DNA from: Bolinopsis microptera
Taxonomy: Eukaryota > Ctenophora > Tentaculata > Lobata > Bolinopsidae
Assembly (NCBI RefSeq): GCF_026151205.1
Contig: NC_087079.1
Span: 13,728,945-13,761,944 of the forward strand
Length of the DNA stretch: 33,000 bases
Direction: 5' to 3'
The notes under the pieces are model-generated. The model was given only the letters and a program-made list of their open reading frames with translations. It was not told where the DNA came from and ran no database searches. Positions 1 to 21,975 of the stretch are shown here, piece by piece (the stretch's first letter is position 1; the number at the start of each line of letters is the position of its first letter). Both the position numbers and the translations under genes were made by a program.

Positions 1-11621
<11,621 letters not shown>

Positions 11622-14182
11622 TCTGAACTGATTAATGATTGCTCAGCTTATTTTAAAAGTTAGATTGTATCGCGATCTGTATTAAAAAAGGTTGTAGAAG
11701 TTGAAAAAACTGTTTTGTGCACTGGATGATGATTTTTCAGAAACACGCTTTTATTTTTACTTTGAAATGGTGCTGTGGACCGTAGACTGTTTCCAGTTTT
11801 TCAATATGTAAATATCCCATGAGAGTACAATTGTAAATAACATTTGCTTTTCGATGAAGAAATTTCATTGTATATTGTATATGATATTCAATGATTTTAG
11901 ACACTTTGTAACGTTTAGCTGGGGTGTATTACTTCTACAGTTTCATAACAAGAGATCAAATTTGTGACACAAAATGTAAGAATGTACGTACTCTCAACTA
12001 TGCACAAAAATATGCTCGCAGTGAGGATTGCCAAAAAAAAGATCTCGGCAGATTACTTTATTTGAATTTTGAGACAGTTAGTCAGGCCGAATCACTATTC
12101 ACTAGTAAAATATAACGTTACCGCATGTTACCGCATGTTACCAGTTACTATCGATACAGCGGTATAATACAATAAAGGGCGCCCGCCCGCCCTGCATGCC
12201 TTTATTTAAATAAAATCATGTGATTATGTTGATTAGACTCAAGTGTAATTGCTCACGTCTGCAGTGGTCTGTAACTGTACCCTCAACTAATTCGTAATTT
12301 CTTTATTAGTAATTCCTTTATTCATGTCATGGAGGTTTGGTCATGTGCGATGATTAATGAATATCTCACCGCGAGTCATATATAAACGTGAAATGACATA
12401 TATTAGCATACCTGGATTATGGATATCTGGATTCTGCATGGAATGGCATTATGTACTATTTACCATGATAATAGCCTCCACTATTTATAACCCTAATTCT
12501 ATTGTAAAATATTAAAGTTATCGTTTATCTCCTGTCGATATATACACGTGATACAATTATGAATTATATTTATTCTTTTATGATAGCTCACTTGTCATCC
12601 GCCTTCGAATCAAATTCTCGAGCATCATGTGATAGTAGTACTAGTAGAAATGATAATTTACGAGTTAATTATACTGCTATTTGAAGTATTATAGCTCACT
12701 TGCAATTTTAGTCACCTTCGTTATAATCAGATCGACCATGTGATAGAAAGATACAAGTAATAGTATATAGTCCAGTAATATATAGATAGTATATATTAAT
12801 ATAGTAGAACTAGTAGACTAGTAATAGTATACGACTAGTAGACTAGTAGAAATGATAATTTACGATTTAATTGTACTGATATTTGAAGTGACCCCTTTCA
12901 TTTGCTCATTAAATAAGTGTTTGTTAAAGTTATAACTATAAGTATAAGCTAATAAGGATCAAAGAGGAGCATTACTTGCACTATTTGTTTTGATGTCTCA
13001 CAAACTATTCGATGACATACAAAACTGAGATTTTTCATCAAAATAGTGGATAACATTGTAATTTCCAGTTTTATGAAATCTTGGATAAGCTCCACTAACG
13101 TCAGGTGTATTGTAGTACAGACTTCCCAAACTTCACATTCCAGAACGTCCGGACTATCCGTGGAATTTGTAGTTACATTCTGGAAAATCGGACAGTTCCG
13201 CAACTTTCCCCCTGAAAATTTTATCTTTGTTAACATAAAAAATTTTACCGCAGGAGGCCAGCGACCGCGACCTTAGCAGAAAGAGAAACAATTTAAGTTG
13301 TGACTTGGCGAATTTCTTGTTACCACGATTGAGTTAAATCATTCCAAGTCATAATTATATTTTTTAATTACACGTTAAACTTAATAAATCGCGCAATCGA
13401 GCTCAATTTATTGTTCCAATACCAGAGATCGTTATTTAAAGTTCATTTAAACCCAGGAACCCTGACCGGATGGGGCTTAACTTTGAAAGTAAAAGAGTTG
13501 GAGACTTCCGGTTTTTTGTAACTTGTTCCTCTTTTAAAAGTAACGTTACCTCTCCAGGAGGAAAATTCAAGACAACGTAATTGTTGAGTTATCTCAAAAT
13601 CTCCAGAAAAGTCCCCTTTCGGGCCGATCAAAAGTTTGCAACTTTAACTTTGCGGATTCCTGTACTCTGGTTGGCTGAATTGTGTCACGTGGAAGCTGCT
13701 TGAACATTGGAATACGCCACGCGTGCAAATCATGCTTGTTGTCGCGCGCGAGGTCAAGCCGTCTGTTTAAATTAAACCAACTCTAGTACCACCACCAGCC
13801 GGTAACTTTTCCTGGGAAGTCCATGTTGACTAATGATAGCGATATGCCTATGGAGGTCCTTACATTATACGTCCCTCTACAGATTTATTAATATTTAACT
13901 TGAACACGTAAATAATTTGCATAACTATTCGGCATATTATTATTCATTGTATTTGTAATGGTGGGGTCGCCGTTAAGGCTCATGGTAGTCGGGTGCCGCG
14001 CAATATCTAGGACTAGACCCATGACTAGGTCCCCACCCCAGATCAGCATATCATTTTAACGGCTACCCCATTGCGCCCACATTCTAAGATCGTATTAATT
14101 CCTACAACCGTTTGTACAATCCTAGTATCAGTACATTATACTTATAGATTCTCAAAAGATAAAGCAGTTTCAGCGTGCCAAC
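11622..14182. other. AT-rich intergenic region with short local repeats
   Basis: No gene is supported here. AATAAA at 12171 could serve as a distal polyadenylation signal for DRC11. TACCGCATGT is repeated at 12119-12138. About 12584-12892 is a patchwork of imperfect direct copies: ATAGCTCACTTG twice, TAGTAGAAATGATAATTTAC twice about 200 bases apart, and CTAGTAGACTAGTA runs. A minus-strand open frame at 12949-13236 looks somewhat protein-like but has no recognisable domain. A weak inverted repeat spans about 13957-14075. Confidence 0.6.
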
Positions 14183-15524
14183 ATGCTGAAATTGTTCTCA
14201 TTTGTTATCATGGTGGTTTGGATTGTCTTTGGTGACTCCGATGATGAATTACCAATACAGGGTACGTTCAGTAGTTTAAACATTTCAGGCTTCAGCAGTT
14301 GTTGAACTGCATTTAACAGGGCAAAATGTTGGTAAGGAGAAGAAAATAGATAAGAAAACCATTAATATGACGAATTCTCCGAATTTGTATCAAATAGGTA
14401 AATTGTAAATGCGCAGTATTTTTATAATTGTGATACTTCAGATCGGAAGCTAAAGTTGGCAGCCGCAGAGTTAATCCCCACGAAGGTGACGCAAGGAAAA
14501 ACACTTAGGCTCAGCGAGGAACAATTTGCAGCAACACATGCAATCGATAAAGACCTCTCAACTGTAGCTGCCACTGTAATTGGACAAAGCTGGCTAAAGT
14601 TAGAGTTTGATAGAACCTACTTTATCCACAAGGTCTTTATCTACCACATGTTTTATACCAACTGGTACCAACACCGTCCTGAAACTCAATGGTGTGCGGA
14701 GGAAGAAGCTAATTTTAAGATGTGTGTGGATGGTCATAACAACGTAGATGTGTCAGTGTACCAGGGAGAGGTAAAACAGAACTCCTGCGGAACACTCCAA
14801 CTAACATATGGACTAGAGCAGGCAGACCAGATCTACACACTGATCTGTGACACTGACGGGGACACTGTAAAGCTCAGCAAGAGTATAGGGAACATAAATG
14901 TAGCTGAAGTTGTTGTAACAGGTGAATTGTATTAAAGAGAAAGAATTAAATATGTTAAATGACAAATAATATCGAGAGTTCTCTTATGAATAGCTTGGAA
15001 ATAGTATAAAGTACACTATATTATTTTATAGTGAAATGTGTGTGAAAACACACCATGAAGTGGAGATATCATTCATCTGTCGTTCAGTAAATTGTCAATA
15101 AAACGTTAAAGTGTAGTTCAACATTTAAATTTGTGATAATAAGCATTAACTTTAACACTTTTTTAAGCACTCTTTCAATAATTACATACATTAGAAAAAT
15201 TATAAAATATTATCATAATCAATAATTGAAATTCATGTAAGATGTCGAATTTAAAAGTTAACGTCACCATTGACAATTATTTATTCCTTAAAAACACCAC
15301 CATCAACAATTTTGATCATGTACTATATTTTTCAGAAATAGAATGCCAGACCCTTCATTTGAACTGGAAAAACGTACAAACAATTCCTGATTTGCCAGTT
15401 GAAAATGGAAAGGAGATATATTTGACTTGTCCACCTGATTTCGTCAACAAGGGAGGCAACAAGGCAACTTGTCAGAACGGTGCTGTTGTCCCAACGAACC
15501 AACCTCCAGATTGCATTATAATCG
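14183..15524 (+). CDS. Secreted protein with galactose-binding-like (F5/8C-type) module and sushi domain, possibly 3' partial
   Basis: Three exons: 14183-14261, 14442-14921 and 15336-15524. Each ends in phase 1, the usual class for shuffled extracellular modules. Exon 1 starts with ATG and encodes a signal peptide, MLKLFSFVIMVVWIVFG. Exon 2 encodes about 160 residues with a discoidin/fucolectin-like layout: ATHAIDKDLST near the start, then GQSWLKLEFDRTYFIHKVFIY, and C/W-rich strands. Exon 3 is a short sushi (CCP) domain with four cysteines: ECQT, LTCPPDF, ATCQNG and PDCIII. Such proteins are typically adhesive or lectin-like and act outside the cell. After exon 3 there is a donor GTAAGC; reading through it instead gives GKL and a TAA. 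No later exon was found, so the gene may end there or continue through exons I cannot see. Confidence 0.75.
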
Positions 15525-15902
15525 GTAAGCTATAAAAATGAATCGGTATATCATCCAAAGCCAGAGGCTATGTTTGAGCTCTTTATCTCAACTGACTCAT
15601 TGAGGTAATTTTATAGAAAGTAATTATCAAAAGATACCATTACCCCTGCCTTAACCCCACCCCCCTCCGAGTTGTAATAATTTTAACTCAGATATCAAAT
15701 ATGGGCGCGGCTGCCCCGCGGGCACCACTACCAGTGCACAGTGGGCGCCCGCAGGTTTCGGAACCCCCTCAGAATTTCGGTCACGGGCCGCTATAACTAT
15801 AAGTTCGTTGGTCAACTGCTATCTCGAAACAATTAGATTTAGGGTGACCGGTGATTGTGACCCCCCCTCAAATGATTTGCCTCCGGCCTCCAGCTCCGCT
15901 AA

Positions 15903-16097
15903 GGGGTCCAGGATCGTTCACATATTATGTAATCAGTCGAGGGGGAGGGGGGTTTCCAAATGATTACGCTAGTACTGTGCACTTTTGACACAATTCAATA
16001 GCATTAGCTATGAGTAAAACTGATTACGGAAAGGGGAGGGCCATGGGGTAACAATTTTTCAAAAATTTATTATTACGGAATATGTAAACGTGACCCC
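15903..16097. mobile_element. 195-bp MITE with TAA target duplication
   Basis: Ends GGGGTCCAGGATCGTTCAC and GTGACCCC are imperfect inverted repeats. The element is flanked by TAA at 15900-15902 and 16098-16100. It belongs to the same family as the elements at 20024-20191 and 27894-28055. A 3-bp TWA-type target duplication is typical of PIF/Harbinger-related elements; that assignment is inference. Confidence 0.7.
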
Positions 16098-17209
16098 TAA
16101 TAATTATCGCCGGTCCAAGGTCAGCGCTAATGTGTAATTAAAATAATTGTATTGCGTGATAATTTCGGCTAGGAACGATATTTTTCCATGGGGGCCAAAA
16201 ATAGCTGTACTGATAGATATCTCTCACCTCTATCAGAAACAACTATAAAGTCAATTTCGAGAAGACTTAACGATAAGCAAGCTTCATCTACGTTAATATT
16301 ACTCTGTAGGACTAGGAGGTGGATAATTGTCCACACTTATTACTTATTAGGTAAACTTAATTAATAGGTTAGGTAAACAATATCTGATCGAAATTTCTCA
16401 TAAATTTGCCTAATTTCTGATACAAATCAGATACGCTATGTGTTAAAATAGAACTAAATCAAATTGTCTGTTATCACTCAATTATTCAGATAATCAAAGG
16501 AAAATATGTAATTGGCACAATGCTATTTGGTATTGGTATTGCATATTAATATTATATAAGCCACATTTTTTACCATTTGAGAACCCCTCCCCTCAGTTAT
16601 AAGTCATTTTAACGTGCATGATAGCAGATAGCTATTGTAGAAATTACACGGTTACTGTTAGCTTTTCAATATGTGGAATGTGGATGAAGCTTTTCAATAT
16701 GTGAATAATCCCTAAAAATATAAAAAATGTATTTTTGAACATGATAAAGTTCGAGAAAACTCCTAAATCTATAACGACTGTCTGTTTGTATTTAGGAAAA
16801 TCATAAGAAATGTTTCAATAATCAATAGTAACCTGGTTCATAAAACAAAAATATTATTATTATTGATTCAATAGTTATCGGCGAAGGAAATTGTTTGGTC
16901 ACGTGATACACCCAATTGATAAAAATGCTCAATTTCTTCTCAGAGATGGGAAAGTATGATGAACTAAACTCTCGCGTTCTATGTCATCTACACAACAGTT
17001 CAAGCAGTCTTCAAGGCAGAGTCTGCCTTTTCTTTTCAAGAACTTTCGTGTCTGCTTCTGAAAACAGCGGCGGTTAAATTTATATTAGTACGAATTCAAA
17101 TTAGATTCGTCGGTAATTATTATATTCAAATTGTTATCTTTTTTCTGTGAAGGAACCCCCGTACTTTAAAATAATATGGTTACAATTTTTACTTTTCTGC
17201 GATCAAACC
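16098..17209. other. Intergenic sequence, no gene seen
   Basis: AT-rich sequence without a convincing coding exon on either strand. AGCTTTTCAATATGTG occurs twice, about 28 bases apart, near 16660 and 16689. A related string is at about 11795. The last bases, read on the minus strand (17209 downward), may be the displaced tail of the 7TM receptor relic. Confidence 0.5.
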
Positions 17210-17211
17210 TA

Positions 17212-18475
17212 CGGGTATTTGCCTCACAGAATGGCCAAAAAAAGGAAGGTCTCTCAAAGTCACAAAACACACTTTATTCCAGTTTTTATCTCATAAGAAG
17301 CTAAGTTGACACTCATATTTTTCTTCCCGGGGGTTCATTTAATCTCATAACCATTTTTTCTTTGAGAAAAATTGGCCGGAAAATCTTCCTCCAAAAAAAC
17401 ATGCCTCACAGAATGGCCAAATCTGAATTTCTATAATTTTGTTGATGGAGATACTTTTTAAATTTCTATCACCACACGTTCTTAGAAAACCTATTAAGGA
17501 ATGGGGTTTTAACCTAAAACTCACGAAAAAACTGAGCTGTGAAAAATTATTTCACAAAAAAGAAAAAATGCCTGACAAAATGGCAAAAAAAAAAAGAAAA
17601 CGAGAAAATTTTATTTTTCTAAAACCTTTGGCTCTTGTTTCAGGCATGCTGCTGGTATTAATATGCCTTGTTAACACCCCCATATAGGTGAAATTTCTTA
17701 GAACTGAATAAAAAGGGCATAATTTCCTACACCAAAAATGGCCATTTTGTGTGGCGTTGTTCATATTCCCTGATTTCATGATTTATAACCTTCATTCGGC
17801 TGTAAAAACACTCCATCTGGGGTGTTATTGTATGATAAATAGCTTGTGAATACTTTAGACTTATGGTTTCATTGAATAAAAGGAGTTTTAAATTTTGGCC
17901 ATTTTGTGAGGCATATTTTGGCCATTTTGTGAGGCGTTTAGCCATTTTAACATTTTGTTTCTTCCTAAATTGAACAATGTTCGTTTTGTTTGATGAATAC
18001 TATTCTTTAAACATCTTCTGTCATACTGGTGCCAGAAGTTCTCACCAAAATGCAAACTTAGTTCAAAAATTTGAAAACAAATTTTGTGAGGCATATTTTG
18101 GCCATTTTGTGAGGCGTGTAGCCATTTTAGCATTTTTTTCTTCCTATATTGAACAATGTTCGTTTTGTTTGATGAATACTATTCTTTAAACATCTTCTGT
18201 CATACTGGTGCCAGAAGTTCTCACCAAAATGTAAACTTAGTTCAAAAATTTGAAAACAAATTTTTCAGTGCTCAAAATTTCTACATAAACAGTCATATTT
18301 ATGCCAGAAAATGTGGTCCTAGTTAATGATTTCACCACAGGAAGTGTTGCCAGAAGACTTTTGTTTCATATGGTATCCACAAAACCTACCAGTTTTTAAA
18401 AAAAAAATTAGTTACAAAAACATTTACAAATTTGGCCATTCTGTGAGGCTAGCCATTCTGTGAGGCATTTACCCG
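17212..18475. mobile_element. 1.26 kb inverted-repeat element built from a 16-base motif, TA target duplication
   Basis: The left end CGGGTATTTGCCTCACAGAA is mirrored at the right end, where the complement reads CGGGTAAATGCCTCACAGAA. TA flanks both ends (17210-17211 and 18476-18477). Variants of GGCCATTTTGTGAGGC recur in forward or inverted form near 17219, 17402, 17570, 17738, 17895, 17920, 18100, 18433 and 18451. No transposase frame is present. It abuts the C-terminal codons of the receptor relic. Confidence 0.7.
17901..18263. repeat. Two tandem copies of a 180-bp unit
   Basis: The block beginning ATTTTGTGAGGCATATTTTG at 17901 repeats at 18081 with few differences, including TTGAACAATGTTCGTTTTG and CATACTGGTGCCAGAAGTTC. 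The period is 180. The duplication lies inside the inverted-repeat element. Confidence 0.92.
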
Positions 18476-19381
18476 TACGTAATATTTTTCGCAGCATTTT
18501 CTCACCTGCCAGAGTAGAATAAGACTGTTTACCAAACTGTGAATACACATGAAGCTGACTCCTAAGTAGAGCTCATCGCAGACCAGAATATTCCAATCAT
18601 GTTCACATTCAAGTTTGTGGTTCCACTTTTTCATGAGGTAGATCCTGGCCGTACAGTGAGCAATGTGGTAAGAATAGGAGAAGAAGAAGTTGAGGGAGAT
18701 CAGGAAACTGTGTTTGAGGGCCAGCTTTTACTTGGAGTTTCTTTTATCCTTGATTTGTTGAGCTGATCATCACTTTTGTGTAGCAGGACATGATGAGTAT
18801 GGTGAGAATCAGGCCACTTTCTGTCACGTCCATCACTTCTACAAATGTCGACGAGAAAAGTTTATACTTGCCATCCCTCTTCTCAAATACATCAGCAAAG
18901 AGAAAGCAGAGGAGACTGGTGACGTAGTAAACCTACTGTTGCTCGGAGAACATTTCTTCAGGTTTTTAATAACGTCCAGAGCTGACATTTTCGTCCAAAG
19001 AACTTTTATTATGCAAAGTCCAAGCACAAGGAGGATTCTCGCATCGAAGGCCAAGTAAAATATGTAGCTGCTAATATAATGTTCTTTGCGCCATGGATTG
19101 GATAACTTGTTGTTGCGGTTATGGGCCAGATCAATTGAAACCATGATCCCGACTGCAGAATTAAGCAAGTCCATGATGACCAGGTTGAAGTAGATGAGGT
19201 TGGATGGTGAGTTGAGGATTCCAGTGTTGATAAAAACAGCCAAGTTAGTCATCACTAGAGGTATGGTGATTCCAGTGACGACAGGGAGGAAGTATCCGAG
19301 GAAATAGTTTACTGACGTTTCTACGGTAGAATTTAAAGCAGATGGACCTTCAACCATAGAGTCCATTTCTCGAAAATTCAA
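18476..19381 (-). pseudogene. Disrupted class A-like 7TM receptor
   Basis: From ATG at 19381 the minus strand encodes an N-terminus with an N-glycosylation site (NST). Hydrophobic segments follow that fit TM1 (FLPVVTGITIPLVMTNLAVF), TM2 (NLIYFNLVIMDLLNSAVGIM) and TM3 (FDARILLVLGLCIIKVL). The reading then shifts frame near 18940-18960 and resumes as VYYVTSLLCFLFADVFEK followed by a TM5-like ESGLILTILIM. It shifts again near 18720-18745 and resumes with TM6-like HSFLISLNFFFSYSYH and TM7-like GVSFMCIHSLVNSLILLW. A DRY motif and NPxxY are not visible. The C-tail is interrupted by the element ending at 18475. Single-exon structure with two shifts suggests a relic; sequencing error remains possible. 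Ligand unknown. Confidence 0.6.
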
Positions 19382-19782
19382 ACAAAGGGCAAAATATGAT
19401 GAAGCACTGGGTGTTATGAAAGTACAGAATACGAATGCAGCATCTTTTGTCGTATATGGTATAGTATGATAGGATTACACGTCTAAAGCTAACTTTGAGT
19501 AACTCTAGCACCCATACGGCGTACTTACTAGGTGATCTTGCACAATCCTTGCACGTCAGAAAAGCGAAAATGCGTTTTGTAAGAGATCCACACATTGACG
19601 TATTAATGGAGTCGATGTGTGGATTCCCGGCTCACTGCTGATAAGAACCCTATAGGCTATATCAACCTGTCTAGGACTAGGAATGTCACTCTAAACTGAG
19701 TTCAGAAATTATTTAATTAACGAAGATGAAAACGAGCAATTTACAAAATCGAATATAAAGAGAGTTTATGTGTATCAACCTT
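19382..19782. other. Upstream flank of the 7TM relic
   Basis: No coding feature is supported in either strand. It would contain any promoter and 5' leader of the minus-strand receptor. Confidence 0.5.
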
Positions 19783-20371
19783 CAAATGTCAGATTCTCGG
19801 TACTAATATAGCTCTCTGAGCTACAGAAATAGTTACTTTCTAATGTGTAGAGTCAGAAGACCAACTTCATTTAAAGGCAAATTGTCCACGCGTGCCAAAG
19901 ATATTCAAACATCGTTACTGGACATGTACAATCATTAGTGTAATTACGAGTTAAGGATCTCAGTGTTGTACTGTACTTTTTAGTTAATTTAATAATCATG
20001 AAACATCTCCAATTTATTGCTTAGGGGCGTCCTTCACATTTATAAGTAATCATTTTTTTGGGAACATTTATACCCCTGCCCCCCTCCGTAATCATTTTAC
20101 ACATAGCTTTGAGTCAATACACTAGCGTAATCATTCGGAAACCCCCCTCCCCCCTCAGCTGATTACGTTAATATACGTGAACGAAAACCCCTTAGTGCTT
20201 ATCCTAATCTGCCGGTGTACCACATGGGGTAATTAAAGGTAATGGCATATAGTCTCTGACAGAAAGTTAAAATTTAAAGAATATATACCTCATATACATC
20301 AATACCGATAAATATGTTCAAGCAACACGCGTGCTTTAACACTCAACGCGGCGAATTTCACAGGAAAATCT
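19783..20371 (+). repeat. Inverted duplicate R, left copy (partner 27703-28276)
   Basis: The sequence matches the reverse complement of about 27703-28276 throughout, including a MITE at the same internal place. The right edge meets the 3' end of the LINE. The match fades at about 19783 on the left. WDR91 exons and the LINE lie between the two copies. Confidence 0.85.
20024..20191. mobile_element. MITE inside the left R copy, TTA target duplication
   Basis: GGGGCGTCCTTCACATTTA at one end and GTGAACGAAAACCCC at the other are imperfect inverted repeats, flanked by TTA at 20021-20023 and 20192-20194. Same family as 15903-16097 and 27894-28055. Confidence 0.7.
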
Positions 20372-21830
20372 CACCAAAAAAACAGTTAGTACCGCAAAGG
20401 GGGTGGGTGGGTCTAGTGAAAAATATCCAAAACTACACTTAGTCGACGTGATGTCCGGCACTTGGTACCTGATCCTCCCCCGTTCAAGTAGATAGTAAGG
20501 TAACCGATCTTCAGGCATTCTACTGACATGTCCAAACCAACGTAGCCGTTTTGTTGCTATTATGTCAGTAAGAGCAGTTATTGAAGCCCTTCTTAAAACA
20601 TCTTCATTTCTTACTCGATGGAACCACCTCACTCTCAGGATTCTGCGTAAGCAGTACTGATGGAAAGACTCTAATCTTCTTGTCTGCACTTGAGTCGTGT
20701 TCCATGTCTCACTTCCATAGGTCAGAATGGTAAGAACAGCTGCGATGTAGATTCGCACTTTGTTGTTAATGCTTATGTTCTTATTCTTCCAAATGTTATT
20801 GAGTTGGTTAAAAGCTCCGGTTGCTTTTCCAATCCTGACACTTATTTCTTTATCGATCTTGCCATCCGATGTAATTTTGGCACCCAAATAAGTGAATTGA
20901 GTGACCTGCTTTGCAGAGTTTCCATCGACAGTAATATCTATGGTCCTATTCTCTGGGAGTGGGTGCTGCGACGTATCTTTCCCAATTACCATGATCGCTG
21001 TTTTCTTTGCGTTTAAACCCCCAAGCCCACAGTATTTCGCAATATTGTCCGTTGTTTCTTGCAGTCCCTCGACAGTGTCATCCATGCCTGCTATGTCATC
21101 AGCATAGTCCAAATCAATGACACATTTTTCTGGTTGTCTAGAACTTTGTCTGTACTGAAGAGTAAAACCACGCGATATATTTTTAAACTTCTCGGCAAGT
21201 TCTAATCCCCAGTTAAGTACAAGGTTGAAAATGGGAGGCCCTTGCACATCACCTTGTCCAGTCCCCGAATCGACATCAAACCATCTTGTCAATTCCCCAT
21301 TGACACGAACTGCACTTTCAGTTGCTCTAAAGAACGCTTTGAAAACATTGATGTATTTTGTTGGAAGACCATAATGTTCAAAAGCTTTCCAAATAAAGTC
21401 ACGATTGATTGAATCAAAAGCAGCTTTAAAATCAATAAAGTTTATATACAAAGGGACGTTGAATTCTATATAATTGTGTATTATACAATGAAGGGAGTAT
21501 AGCTGATCTATACAAGAACGGTTTCTCCTGAAACCACACTGATTTTCTCTAAGTAACTTTTCAAGCCCATTACTTAGTCTTTTTAACAACACGATTTGAA
21601 ATAACTTCGATACGGTGGAGCGTAGAGTTATCCCTCTGTTGTTGTTGCAATATGTGAGGTCCCCTTTCTTTGGGATGATGGTGATGATTCCTTTCCTCCA
21701 ATCACTAGGAATATCCTCACTTTTCCATACAGTTTCAAACAAATCTTTTAACCAAGGCAGAAGTCCAGGAGAACCGTACTTTAACTGCTCATTTGAAATT
21801 TCATCAATTCCAACTGTGAGACATTCCTGT
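20372..21830 (-). mobile_element. 5'-truncated non-LTR retrotransposon (LINE), reverse transcriptase open
   Basis: One uninterrupted minus-strand frame starts within a conserved RT entry (ECLTVGIDEISNEQLKYGS, about 21828) and runs past position 20372 to a stop at 20336. Motifs in order: DWRKGIITIIPKKGD, GITLRSTVSKLFQ, FIDFKAAFDSI, GTGQGDVQGPPIFNL, the catalytic YADDIAGMDD, then the C-terminal LRWFGHVSRMPEDR typical of many invertebrate LINEs. The endonuclease and 5' region are missing, the normal result of incomplete reverse transcription. The absence of stops suggests a young insertion. The last codons, from about FSCEIRRVEC, belong to the neighbouring repeat R. Clade is not assigned. Confidence 0.93.
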
Positions 21831-21975
21831 TAAAAGGTTTACCTTTAATCAAATAAACACGGATATAATTGTCGTTTAATCTTGCTTTTGTTACTTTTCA
21901 AATAAAAATAACGACTAAAGGATTCAAGGTCCTAAAGACAAGAGCCTAAAGTCAAAGATAACTTTATTAATTCAG

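Noticed and set aside
12949-13236. Minus-strand frame with several cysteines as an exon of a secreted protein
   Set aside because: No signal peptide, domain or partner exon with matching phase was found.
13957-14036. tRNA or tRNA-derived SINE suggested by GGTGGGG at one end and CCCCACC 78 bases later
   Set aside because: The T-arm cannot pair and there is no GTTCGANTC box. It is more likely a small inverted repeat.
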